From Reticulitermes lucifugus (lineage: Eukaryota; Arthropoda; Insecta; Blattodea; Rhinotermitidae), in NCBI GenBank assembly GCA_026260175.1, contig JAKCWW010010111.1, positions 1 through 22,221 on the forward strand: a DNA stretch of 22,221 nt. Direction: 5' to 3'. A program made the position numbers and the translations under genes. The notes beneath the pieces are model-generated. The model searched no databases. It worked only from the letters and a program-made list of their open reading frames with translations, and had not been told where the DNA came from. Shown piece after piece: positions 1 through 9,625 of this stretch (positions within the stretch are counted from its first letter, which is position 1; the number at the start of each line of letters is the position of its first letter).

Positions 1-218
1 GGGAATTTTAAGAATAAACTATTGTGAAAAAGTTTATGTGCATTAGTTGGTGATTATTGAACTTATCTCATTTGAAAATGCACGGTAAATACAACGTTAA
101 GTGTAGTATACAGTAGTATAGGCCTAATCGATGTCTAAATTTGTTCTGTTATAAGATCAGAATTTTTGGTACTAATTGCAGAACGTGATAGAGGCAGCTA
201 GAATAACTTTTGTGAATT
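1..218. other. AT-rich spacer, no gene seen
   Basis: No open frame, RNA gene or recognisable repeat is visible. The stretch contains one copy of the palindromic octamer-like motif TAGGCCTA (around 119), which recurs near 10,365 and 17,547. It ends where the minus-strand SINE begins. Confidence 0.5.
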
Positions 219-412
219 CTAACGCTGGCGATGGGAAAAATTACGGCAGACACCTAATAATCTGAGAATCGGCACATGAAGGTAGTACTCATTCCTGTTA
301 AGGGCTGAGTCGACCTGAGGGTCATAGTCATTAGCACCATCGGGAATCGAACCCACGACCTTCCGGCTCGTAGCGCAGTGCCTCAACCAACTGCACCACC
401 GCGTGCCCTTTC
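219..412 (-). repeat. tRNA-derived SINE, minus strand
   Basis: Read on the minus strand this is a classic tRNA-derived SINE. The 5' end (about 400-412) starts GGGCACGCGGTGG. The RNA polymerase III A box lies at 387-400 (GGTGGTGCAGTTGG on the minus strand). A perfect B box, GGTTCGATTCC, lies at 343-353. The A-to-B distance of roughly 40-55 bases fits a tRNA head. After the tRNA-like part comes a unique body that runs to about 219. The conceptual translation of this copy (WLRHCATSRKV, GSIPDGA) resembles spurious 'proteins' that I recall from cockroach gene predictions, which supports a high-copy repeat rather than a gene. The body's exact 3' end and its target duplication are not resolved. Confidence 0.85.
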
Positions 413-2520
413 TATAGGACATTCTAAGTAAAAATAATTAAATCACAGATCAATCAGCTTTTGCTCGAAAATTATATCAGAGTACGCAACTAAAGACAAT
501 GAAAAGGAGTAAAATAGGCGTAAATAAATTAACAATGGGAAATATGCATTCTTACACTCGGCCATCTAAGCACACAATGGTTGCAAGTAATAAAGACGTG
601 TTTCGGTTTGTTATAGAAACATCTTTAGGAAGAAAAAATATTTATTGTAGACTGAATGTAACAACACATGGAGAATTTGCCATAAAATATTATGGTACTT
701 ATATTTTACAAACATATGCATACCCTTTATTTTCGTATTAAAACTTTCTTGAACTAATACAGTTTCATACAATGTTAGTATCACTGATTAGTTGCGTATT
801 ATCGATATCCGAATATCATACATACGTTTATTTAATGTTTAGATGTGTATGATATTAAGAGGTCTTTCAATATAAAGTTTCAAGTCTAATGTTTCTAAAA
901 AGACCAATTTATAAAGATAATTATTTATTCACGAGGATAAGTCGAAGTTTTATTTTGACATATTTAAAACGTCCCCTTTATTATTTGAATTCTGGGGGAA
1001 AAAGGGAGATGATGAAAACAGTAAGAAGAAGACAGAGTCATCTCGTTGTTTTTTATGTAAACAATAATTACTAACAACCGTCAACACAACACTTCACTAA
1101 AAACATTATTCCATGTCACGAACTAAAAGAACATGTTCCAGCTTAGTAATGATAAGCCATCTTAAGTCTGCACCTACAAATTTTATAAAGAGGAATCATA
1201 AATACTACATGCATTTAACTGATAACTTGATATATGCATTTTTTAAATTTTCTTCAGAAATTTCGTACTCATTAGTTTTATAATGAAATTAAAACTATTA
1301 AAATCGTTTTATGAAAATGAAATGATCATGTTACATATTCTTAGTACTGTATTCCAGAAGTAATGAAGTATGAGTACCTTCTCTCGTTTATAATAAATTA
1401 TATAGGCGAAATCTGAATTTGGAAAATCGTTTACGTATTAGTACAACACGAACAGACCAATACTCAGGTTTAACCCCAAACCTTACCTTTACTCTACATC
1501 TACTGTTCTCTGCCGAATAAAACACATGAGGAACTGGAAGGCGACAGTGAATATAAGAAGGCACCAAAACCGAGATCATAAGCATGTTGCAAGTAAATAT
1601 TGATACACGTCGCAACAAAAATTTTCTTTCCATTTTTATGTGCTCCTACATCGTTCCGATTATTTACAGAAATGACTGACGGATCCAAATAGCGTGAACA
1701 ATTCATATACAGTAAGTTGGAAATCGGACCCAGTCGCTTTCTATGTCTACAGTGCAAGCTGGAGTCTCTCGTTTCTTCTAAATAGGTTATAAATTCACAA
1801 CTTAACAAGAATTTTATTATTACAGCTTTCCACGAAAAACGGCTTATTACCAATTTTTACAAATCCAGATTTCGCCTATATAATTCATCACAAACAAAAA
1901 GAAAACTCTCTAAATTCGTGCTAATATCTGTGATACCGTACAAAGCCATCGGGACACAATTATGTCATCCTGATGATAAAATTTTGATAATTTATTTTTA
2001 ATATACAATTAATGAACACGACATGACGAAAGTTGTAAAAATTTAGATATAGTTTCATCAGTTAATATAAAAGCATACAGGTTTTTTAATTCCGTTTTAC
2101 ATAATTTGTAGATGCAGTCTGATCATGGCTTAAAATTACGAAGTCGAAGTATGTCCCTAAATCTTATGGTATGATACAATCCTTTTTGTAAGTAATTGCG
2201 TTGATGGTAGGAAGTAATTCAACCGAAGATTATCACTCCCAGGAAAACATACTTTATGCACAGTACTCCTAAATTCTACACACACACATAATTTCGAACT
2301 TGGAATGTCAGAAGCTGATTTCTGTAATATTTGAGTGACCGTTATCACAAACGTGTCACCAAAGGCTACAGTAGACATAGATAGAATACAGCCTTGGTGA
2401 GGAAGGCAATCTGCTCATCTAGCAATTTCTGGATACACCTAATCCCTGTTCTCTCGGGACAAGGCAACAATACGAAATAACATTTTATCTCTTCGATTTC
2501 TTTCAGTACACAATAAAACA
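413..2520. other. AT-rich non-coding stretch, no supported gene
   Basis: About 2.1 kb with only short open frames (up to 117 codons at 1,500-1,853, minus) that overlap each other in different frames, lack recognisable motifs and have no convincing splice context. I see no RNA gene and no clear mobile element. A short CA run lies at about 2,279-2,290. Likely intron or intergenic DNA. Confidence 0.5.
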
Positions 2521-2524
2521 GTTT

Positions 2525-2600
2525 CCGCGGGTTATTGGTATGCCGTGTGAAAGTGCTGATTCGATTCCCATTAAATCGCTCAGCATGTGGGTTTTGTACG
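2525..2600 (+). repeat. possible tRNA-like SINE relic
   Basis: A B-box-like sequence, GATTCGATTCC, sits at 2,558-2,568 and differs from the consensus GGTTCGATTCC by one base. An A-box-like GGTTATTGGTATG lies about 30 bases upstream. The bases that follow (GCATGTGGGTTTTGTACGG) resemble the body of the better-preserved SINE at 3,010-3,205 (GTGTGGGATTCGTGTTGG). The match fades quickly, so this is either an old copy of the same family or chance. Confidence 0.35.
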
Positions 2601-3009
2601 GTTCAATAGATTCTATTCCTTTGATGTGACTGCTGATCCTTCTACTGGTGCCAAAAAATATGCCAGCCAGTAACCGACGTCAGCAACTTCTCTTTTAGTT
2701 TCCTTCAATGGCGGGGGTAGGCTGGGCCTGGCAGCACAATTCTAAACTTGACGATTGCCCGAGGAACTCACTTCCAACCTTAAATGGAATACCTCTGGCC
2801 GTTTGCTCGCATTCAAAGTCACATTTTTACAGTCGCCTATCTGTTGTCAAGCGTAACATTTGAACATAGTGCTTTATGATGTTGAGGCCTACTTTAGAAC
2901 TGGATGAATTGTAGGTTATATAATGACACTGTATTCACTTCAGGGATTAATTAGGTGTTCACTGAAGTGGTAAGGATTGTGAAGGATACAGTGTTACTTA
3001 GTTTAAGGT
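2601..3009. other. non-coding spacer, nothing recognised
   Basis: A GC-richer patch near 2,700-2,810 (including GGCGGGGGTAGGCTGGG) may be a further decayed repeat, but I cannot assign it. No open frame above 60 codons and no RNA gene is visible. Confidence 0.4.
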
Positions 3010-3205
3010 AACGTCCCTAGCGTGTCATAGTTCAGGCGGTTAGTCCCCGAATATTCACAGCGTAGGCCATGGTTCGTTTCTAAGGTAGGTCGTGTGGGAT
3101 TCGTGTTGGACAAAGTGGAAATGGGGTAGGTTTTTCTTCGAGAAGTAGGCTTTCGTCCTACCAATTAATATTCCACTAACCCCAAATCCCCATATATCAT
3201 TTGTC
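3010..3205 (+). repeat. tRNA-derived SINE, plus strand
   Basis: The head has an A-box-like TAGTTCAGGCGG at 3,028-3,039 and a B-box-like GGTTCGTTTC at 3,071-3,080. The body then reads GTGTGGGATTCGTGTTGGAC at about 3,091, a GGGGTAGGTTTTTCT segment near 3,125, a pyrimidine block around 3,150 (TTCGTCCTACC) and a CCACTAACCCC stretch. This order (tRNA head, 'GTGGGATTTGTG-TGGACAAAG' block, 'GGGTAGG-TTTTTCTC' block, 'CCCTACCA' block, AC-rich end) matches a SINE family common in insect genomes that I know from recurrent sequence, although I cannot name it. The copy is diverged, and a short AT-rich end near 3,200 closes it. No target duplication was confirmed. Confidence 0.75.
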
Positions 3206-4042
3206 TACAGTCGACGCTATAATGTCATCTTAGTAACTGACAGTGTTACGAGAAAACGTACTATTTGATTTTTGCAGGAAAAAGTTACGAAAATTATGAG
3301 AAATTTAAGTGTATTGGCAGAGATTCTAACCTTTCACTTTTCGGAAACAAGCCAGGGCTCTATAACGTGCCCTGCCTTATACTTTAATACTGTAACATAC
3401 ATGCTGTCGTAATAACAGAACTGTATACAGAAGCTTTTACAATTGAGATGCGTCAGACTGACTTTTATACCATAGTATAATTGTAGTAGATGAAGTAAGA
3501 AAGAAATATCTTTCATAGGAATAACAATTCAAGGTAGTTGACTGCTTTCTTTTTTATTTATTTGCGCCTGATGATGACCCTTACAAGGCAAGTATTTGTA
3601 TAATAAAAAATAGTTCTGTTGAATATAACTGTCTTCATAATTTATTGATTGTTTCCCAATACAACATTTACCGCTTGGGTTTTATAATTGAAACACACCG
3701 TGTTCTCTGTGATTTAGAATATGAATCTTAATACACAATGTAGAATCTCGATACATAATGTAATAATGATAAAACTTTGTACATTTCTACGGCTGTAACA
3801 TATTCTTAACAATGACCCACTGGAAGAGTTACCTGTGGACGCCGTAGCTACAAATGTGAATTGTCGAATTTCGCGTTCACAGTGCTGCCATAGAATCCTA
3901 GCAATTGTGTCGGTTGCTAACATATACAGTGTAAATATCTGTATATCCTTCATTACCACCCACAGCAGCAAGTTCTAACCTGTCGCCAGCCTGACAGCAC
4001 CGTACATAAGCACGCACTGACTGAAATGGTTTTACATCACGA
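3206..4042. other. AT-rich non-coding stretch
   Basis: Short minus-strand open frames at 3,334-3,516 and 3,714-3,971 show no recognisable domain. A CTGATGATGACCC sequence near 3,568 resembles the ends of some retroelements but has no supporting context. No RNA gene is seen. Confidence 0.4.
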
Positions 4043-4346
4043 TTAGAGGACTGAATAGCTGAAGAGAACTAAGTACCAAGTGAGAGGAATCGGAACCAAC
4101 TCCCCAGTGGTGCTTAAAGGCAACTCTACCTTCTCTTGCTCCCATTCAAGCCTCTTGTTTCCCGCTGATTCGACCGAGTTGAGACAGTTTGGTCGTAAAT
4201 CCTTTGCTCTAGCAGTAACTACATTTCCACCAGCTACAGCCCTTGGCGTGATGTTCGTCAATCCAAACCATCTATACTTGGGACACACACACACACATAC
4301 TGTACACTTGATAACCTACCTCCACTTCTTTCTCTTTTCCTCCTAG
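4043..4346. other. GC-balanced patch open on both strands, unrecognised
   Basis: This segment has a more balanced base composition than its flanks and is open on both strands: 83 codons on the minus strand (4,043-4,294) and 88 on the plus strand (4,080-4,346). The minus-strand reading is rich in charged residues and looks more protein-like (for example VVTARAKDLRPNC and VESAGNKRLEWEQEKVELPL). I do not recognise either product. A (CA)n microsatellite at about 4,282-4,297 lies inside it. Double-strand openness usually means composition rather than coding, so this may be part of an unrecognised dispersed repeat or, less likely, an exon. No splice signals were convincing. Confidence 0.3.
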
Positions 4347-4845
4347 GAATCATGCTGTTATCTTTACATTACCTTCGGAACATCAATTTTCTTTCTCTTC
4401 TTTCGACAAATGCTAGGTTTCTTAGAAAGTGCAAGATTGTGGCTGCATCGAGTAGGGTGACAACCCGTCAGGCAGGAAATTATCTGTGAAGATCAGAGCA
4501 AGTAATTCATAGGTTTATGAGAATATATGTCTGAAACCGTTAAAATATGAGATGCTTCGGCTGGAAGACAGAGACACAGATTATATTATATAATTTTATA
4601 TTTCAGTAGACTATTCAGACGTATATACAGACTGAAAATGTCCATTTTATTTTTAATTGTGAGCAAAGAGTATTAAACAGTCAAAACACACTAATAATTT
4701 AGACACAATAGCGCGTTATATTACCTGTCATTGTGCGTAGGATGTTTTCATGAGGAACGTAACTTCCCCTCAGCTTAATTATGCACTGAAGTGAATTGAA
4801 AATTATGTTTTAATTTATTACAATTTTCCCCTACGAATTAAACAT
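4347..4845. other. AT-rich spacer, nothing recognised
   Basis: A pyrimidine-rich run near 4,313-4,405 (repeated TTCTTTCTC blocks) is the only notable composition. No gene, RNA or repeat family is identified. Confidence 0.4.
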
Positions 4846-6600
4846 GAGAAATGGGTTTGATTGATAGATTATTGAATATGTTATGTTTTTAAGATTTTGC
4901 CTACGATTAAGGATCCATTTGGGGGTCAGCTTTTAAGATTTAGCATTTCCTTTTGAGGTAATGGAAATTTGGGAGACAGTGATACTGGTAGGTAAAGTTG
5001 GTAGAACTATATTGAAATGATTATACAGACATGGGATGTAGAGAGTACATACTGGACCCATGGGATATGTGTTAGAGGAAGGTCATGTGATGCAGGAAAT
5101 TAGGCTATGGTGTTTAAACAAGATTGAAGCTTTGATAAACAGAGGGATTGTTAATGTTTAAAAAGCAGTTTGCTATATTGAATTGTATAGGTATGTAGAA
5201 AGCAGAGCTAAGTTTAGGGTTATATCCACTAACAAGTACGCTAAAGAAAGTTTTGTTAGGTTTACAGGAAAACAAGCAGATAAAATTTTATTTGGAATTT
5301 TGGGATTTTGGTAATTAAGGTGTGTGAATGAGACTTGTAATAAATTTGTGCATGTAAGCATTTTGTATAATGAATACTGATAGCCTGTGTAATTTTTGTG
5401 TAATGAATTATTGATTGAGTATAGTTAGAATACTGTGTGGAAATTTTTATACGCTCTGAGACATAGAGTTTATGTTAACTTGCAACTGTCGGTCCTCACA
5501 CACTTGGCTATGTGAACTGTAACCTCAGCATAATTTTTACAAGGTACAGGCTTCAAGGTGATGGGATTTGCAAGTTTAGCAAAATCCTTATAAAGTAGTG
5601 ATGTTTCTTATTGGTCCGTTTATATACGGCTAATAAGTGAATGCTTTAAGCCCACTAGATGAAAGGGTTGAGATGAGCCATTTTTATGTAGTACTAGGGT
5701 GTGGTTTTTGAATTAATAAATACAGGTGACAATTATGCTTAGGGATATTTCGGCGCTTTGGCATGATGTAATACAGTTTGGCGATGGTGTGATTTTAAAT
5801 TTTAACATGTTAGAAATTATATATTGAAATTATGAAGGCAGTGATTTTGTAACACTTATTTTGTGTAAGAGTGGTTGGTTTATGCTTATATTTTGGTGGT
5901 GAATATGGTAAATTCGACCACAGAAGTTCGTTATGTAAGGTTACGAAGCAGTGCAGCACGTTATATTATCAAAGTGATTTACGGCGTTGATAAGAATGCC
6001 ATGTGCACGAATTATGGATACCAAAACCAATATACAGGACTATGACCAAGCAGTTGAGTTGATGAACCCAAAGATGTACGGATTACTTTCTATACAAGGT
6101 CAGGTTGGCAAAGAACAAAGTATAAAGTATAAAGTTTTAAATTTTTATATGTTCCTAATTTGGAGAGGGAACTAGGAAGGTTATTTTTGGAAATGTGTAA
6201 CTGATGAATTTAACATGAAGTATTAGGGAACACAATTATTTTAATTAGGAGAAAATTGTGTAAGAATTTATGTAAATTGTGTGTGGGCCAAACTGACAAG
6301 AACTATTTAACTTGCAAATTGTAAGAGTAGCATTTAATTTGGGTTAATTATAAAGGAAACGTTTAACATTGCAGTAGATGAAATATTTAATTTGCAAACT
6401 GTAAGAGAAACATTTAACTTGGAAACTGTGAAAGAGTTATTAAATTGGATTAAACTGAATAGGAGATAATTTAACATTGAGTAGAAGAAAATTATTATTG
6501 GGAGTATATTTGTTTTGTTTGTTAGTTTGGTTTTAGTGTTGAGTTAAATAAATTTGTATTATTTACATTTGTTAATAAATGGAGTGTGTTTTTTATTAGT
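4846..6600 (+). other. long C-poor, G/T-rich strand-asymmetric segment
   Basis: From about 4,846 the plus strand becomes markedly poor in C and rich in G and T, and it stays so for about 1.75 kb. A hand count over 6,181-6,600 gives about 83 G and 23 C. The composition returns to normal at about 6,600. There is no long open frame on either strand (longest 62 codons at 5,987-6,175, plus, with no recognised motif). The 3' part holds a tandem array at 6,305-6,490, then two AATAAA signals (about 6,546 and 6,575) followed by GTGTGTTTTTTATT, which looks like a polyadenylation region. The segment could be a transcribed non-coding unit, a non-coding part of a retroelement such as an LTR, or a repeat with strand-biased mutation. 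I do not recognise the family and cannot see clear terminal repeats. Confidence 0.55.
6305..6490 (+). repeat. degenerate higher-order tandem repeat
   Basis: Seven units of 22-30 bases all begin with variants of ATTTAA. They are A at 6,305-6,331, B at 6,332-6,361, C at 6,362-6,384, A' at 6,385-6,411, A'' at 6,412-6,438, B' at 6,439-6,468 and C' at 6,469-6,490. A, A' and A'' share ATTTAA(C/T)TTG(C/G)AAA and a TGTAAGAG-like core. B and B' share TTAATTATAAAGG / TTAAACTGAATAGG-like cores. C and C' share TTTAACATTG and AGTAGA. The order A-B-C-A'-A''-B'-C' implies an early 27-base duplication followed by duplication of a composite A-B-C block of roughly 80 bases, with one extra A unit. Confidence 0.75.
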
Positions 6601-7104
6601 TTTTATAAACTAAGATAGAGACAGATATATAAATCCCAAGTAAATGAAGTAAAATAAACGATGAAAGTAACTGTATAGTGGATGTCAGTATAGCTGACTG
6701 ATGGTATAGATATACCAAAGAAATTTAGGCAATGCTAGCTTGGCCATGTACACCTACGGGGTTTTACTTAGTAGTAGAACCCACTGAACTAAACAGATTG
6801 GGTTGAAGCAGTTGTTAGTTATCTGCTAGATATCAAAACTAACTGTTGGCAGCACTACTAAAGGAGTTAGGGTTAAGACGGACGCAGCGGAGGACTGCTA
6901 GGCTACGCAACAAGTAGACGTCCTGACGGCGGATACCGCTGGGGCGTTATGAGAAGAATGGTTGGTACTGGAAATTACTGACTATTTAGATACGCTACTG
7001 AAGGAGTGGTGACAGGCGTCACCAAATACTTTGTTCCCACACGGGAGCTCAGGTCACGTATACCAAACGAAGGTTTTCTCCGAGCGCTACCAGCTCTCTC
7101 CAAA
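6601..7104. other. non-coding spacer, nothing recognised
   Basis: AT-rich to about 6,830, then a moderately GC-rich patch at 6,850-6,960 (including GGACGCAGCGGAGGACTGC). I cannot assign it to a family. The adjoining minus-strand open frame at 6,975-7,196 belongs at least partly to the retroposon described next. Confidence 0.4.
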
Positions 7105-7345
7105 GAAACCCCTTCGTTACAGCACCATTCCATGTCGATATGTAGGGAGTAGATTTTGAGCTCCAGCCCCAGATGGAGGTGAGTGGTGAGCTTCATGCTC
7201 CCAGCCCCTTTAGCACGGGAAACCCGCCACCGGTACGGATAGGCGGTTGAGTTGGCCGGGAGTTGAAAGGACGTTTTGGAGAAGAGAAAGGTATCTTGTA
7301 CGTCCCACGAGTCGAACCGATTCCGCGGTCGTACAGCCCATAACT
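7105..7345 (-). repeat. widespread arthropod retroposon copy, minus strand
   Basis: On the minus strand the segment begins near a B-box-like GGTTCGACTCG (7,308-7,318). It continues through an 'FSSPKRP' encoding block, then a 'PTQPPI' encoding block near 7,235, and then a stretch read in another frame as KLTTHLHLGLEL (from about 7,190). It ends around 7,105 after a CGACATGGAATGGTGCTG block. This same series of spurious peptide signatures (FFSSPQRP, PTQPPIQ, KLTTHLHLVPRS, then a TGG-TGCTCAGT end) recurs in many insect gene predictions and marks a high-copy non-coding retroposon. The copy is diverged but collinear over its length. It is a repeat, not a protein gene, despite open frames at 6,975-7,196 and 7,193-7,390. 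Confidence 0.75.
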
Positions 7346-8653
7346 AGCCATTATACAGACTGTCCTATAGAGTTTAATTAAGAATAGCAAAAATTAATGC
7401 ATATTGCAGAGGTCAGTTCCGCTTATATTTTAATAGTTGCAGATGAATTCAGACTTTCAATCTTAAATTCAACGTAATGGCAATCTCTCCTGAAGGGATT
7501 ATACTTTTGCGTGAAGTCTGCACACCGTATCAGAGGTATAGCAGAAACTTCTGACAAACCTCATTGCAAGTCACCAGAATGTGAACCCGCAGAGTGTAAG
7601 GTAAATAAAAACTTCACACAAAAGGAGAATCGAGTGTTTGTATCTCCGAAAGGAACTCTTGAATTGTCAGACGCTAGCATGTACCTATTTCTCACTCACC
7701 GTCTCTCTCTCCAAAGCCCACACGATACTGTACGTAGTTCTTGAATCTAGATGCACAAGGACTACTTGAATGATGTTGACACCGACAGAATACCGGACAT
7801 ATGCTTGACGTTCAGTGACGTCATACAGTGTGCTACCGTCCTTTACACAGTCGGATGGAAGTCCCGATAAGATAACTAGTCAGGTCGGTAACACGAGGTC
7901 TCTTCTCAGGGTAATCTACATGGGAGGTCCTTGTAGCGTCCGCTATCCAACTCCGACGATGATTTACAATTAACACATTAATACATTACCATTTGTTTAT
8001 TGAAAACAGTTCCACTCTTATTGTTGTGCATTAAGTATGTCAGTTGCACGTAAAGGGTGACCACGGCACTTTGTATAAACGCAGCACTTGTGGATACAAT
8101 TGTTATCACTTTCTGATTGAAATTTTATTATAAACGGTCCGAAATTTACGGAGTACCCAAACTTTGCTACCGTACTACTCCAACATCCAAAACGGAGTGT
8201 CCTCATTACTAGTTCGCATTCTCGTCACAACACGCAAAGTCAAGTTCCCCTTCCTACATACCAAAATGATTCTATTGGGTGAAACTCAAATTTAGAGGAA
8301 CCTCATAGTCCGAATTCAACTGTTTGGAAAAATAAACCTTATTGGTTGAGCTAATTTAAGCCGGTAGACCCCAAATCTAGGATAAACGAACATTTTGGGC
8401 TGTTGCCTTGCCCACTGGTAGTTCCCACTCAAGGAATTATGTGCTTAAAAAGTGTCAAGTCTCGGGTTTCACTAAGGAACGCCGAGCTGCAAAACTGCAC
8501 TCAGCGTGACGGTTGATGGATGTTCTGCTCAGCCTTATTCTTTTGAATGCGTTAGCCGCACTCATTCCGTCTCGCTCCCTTCATTGGCTATCCTTATCTT
8601 ACAGCCAAAAGTCCCTTTTTAATTAAGTAAACCAAAAGGAATTTATCTCAATA
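7346..8653. other. spacer with two unrecognised short open segments
   Basis: A plus-strand 77-codon frame at 7,511-7,744 contains a small cysteine cluster (HCKSPECEPAECK) followed closely by AAGGTAAAT, a splice-donor-like sequence near 7,597. I do not recognise it. A minus-strand 62-codon frame at 8,018-8,206 is also unrecognised. A perfect CRE palindrome, TGACGTCA, sits at 7,816-7,823 with a TTGACGT half-site just upstream. No RNA gene is seen. Everything here is weak support only. Confidence 0.35.
7816..7823. promoter_or_regulatory. CRE-type palindrome TGACGTCA
   Basis: This is a perfect cAMP-response-element palindrome, and a second TGACGT half-site lies at 7,806-7,811. CREB/ATF factors bind this octamer in animals. 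No promoter or gene start is recognisable nearby, so a regulatory role is unproven; one such octamer can occur by chance. Confidence 0.25.
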
Positions 8654-8711
8654 AGTCCTGTTCAGGATTGCAACTCGAATCGTCAGTCCTGCTCAGGATT
8701 TGAACCTGAAT
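8654..8711 (-). repeat. tandem duplication of a tRNA-type B-box segment
   Basis: Two 27-base copies lie at 8,654-8,680 and 8,685-8,711, separated by CGTC, and match at 22 of 27 positions. On the minus strand the copy at 8,685-8,711 contains GGTTCAAATCC, which fits the polymerase III B-box consensus GGTTCRANTCC. The other copy carries the decayed version AGTTGCAATCC. Each copy also holds the short inverted repeat TCCTG-(TT or CT)-CAGGA. The pair is best read as a remnant of a minus-strand tRNA-derived SINE whose B-box region was duplicated locally. Confidence 0.6.
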
Positions 8712-9570
8712 GGCCGATAGCAAGTGACACAGATAACATACATCTATATAAAGAAAAGAAATTTAAATAATTACCTTACCGACACTATATATATAGCAAT
8801 ACAGCCCTGTATTCGGAAAATCTGTGGTCGTGTCTAAAAGTCTACACATTTATGTAGGGAAGAGATTGATTTCGATACTAGACGTAGGTGGGATGTTAAA
8901 AGGCCTATTAACAATTTGAAGCAAAGTTGTTACTATATGTACCACATGCATCAAAATTATAACACCTTTTATTCCCCCCGCCAGAATACTTGGAATAAAC
9001 ACAAATTGTTTCCCCAGACAAAATTAAACAGGTGGTTTTGTAACGGAGATGCATTGCGTTTTATGCGACCTGGGAATTGAATTGTTAATTACTATTTATA
9101 TTACTTCAGGTCTCAAGTGGTTAAAGGAGTTGGAATTAGATATTTCTGCTTCCAGTAGTACTGTCGATTAATACTATATGCTTCAGGCTAAAATACGATT
9201 TGTTAAATATTACAATCGTCTTACAACAACATGGTTCAAGTTTGTAGTACGTAAAAATAGGATATGATTGCGCCGAGTGAATGCTTCTACCTCAGGATAG
9301 GGGCGTGTGACTGACTGTAGGCAACAGTGTGATGAATTTTGTGTGCCGTGCAAGGCAAGGAAAGTTCTTGACTAGGCAGGAGAGAATAGGAAAATAACGA
9401 AATTTTCACACCTACAGTGATTAGATAGAAACTGGACCAGGAATTTCTCGAGTGGCCATGAGAAGCATTACGTCACAGCTTCATATGTGACAGAAAGTAC
9501 TATATTGAACACACAATTATTACAGTTTTTGTTTATTATCTCTGGGTAACTTAAACAAGGTTGTGCCGAC
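8712..9570. other. AT-rich spacer, nothing recognised
   Basis: Contains a short TA run (TATATATATA, about 8,787) and a CCCCCCG tract near 8,976. No open frame of note, no RNA gene and no known repeat is visible. Confidence 0.4.
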
Positions 9571-9625
9571 CGCATTGGCCGCGCGGTCTACGGTACAAAT
9601 TTTAATACTCGAATCTCGCTTTCGA
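9571..9625 (+). repeat. probable SINE-head relic
   Basis: The sequence GGCCGCGCGGTCTACGGTAC shares GGCCGCGCGGTCTA with the head of the SINE at 11,179-11,250. A B-box-like CTCGAATCTCG follows about 30 bases later. The rest of that family's body is absent, so this is a truncated or heavily decayed copy. Confidence 0.5.

Noticed and set aside
343-412. A functional tRNA gene on the minus strand
   Set aside because: The A and B boxes are good, but no clean anticodon arm or full cloverleaf could be drawn, and a SINE body follows directly.
1500-1853. 117-codon minus-strand open frame as a gene
   Set aside because: It overlaps another minus-strand frame, has no recognisable motif or splice context, and its length is not exceptional in this much sequence.
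3567-3590. CTGATGATGACCC resembling a hammerhead or Penelope-type element end
   Set aside because: No GAAAC follows at a suitable distance and no stem is visible.
4282-4297. (CA)n microsatellite as a notable feature
   Set aside because: Short and ordinary; similar CA runs occur near 2,279, 15,711 and 16,252.
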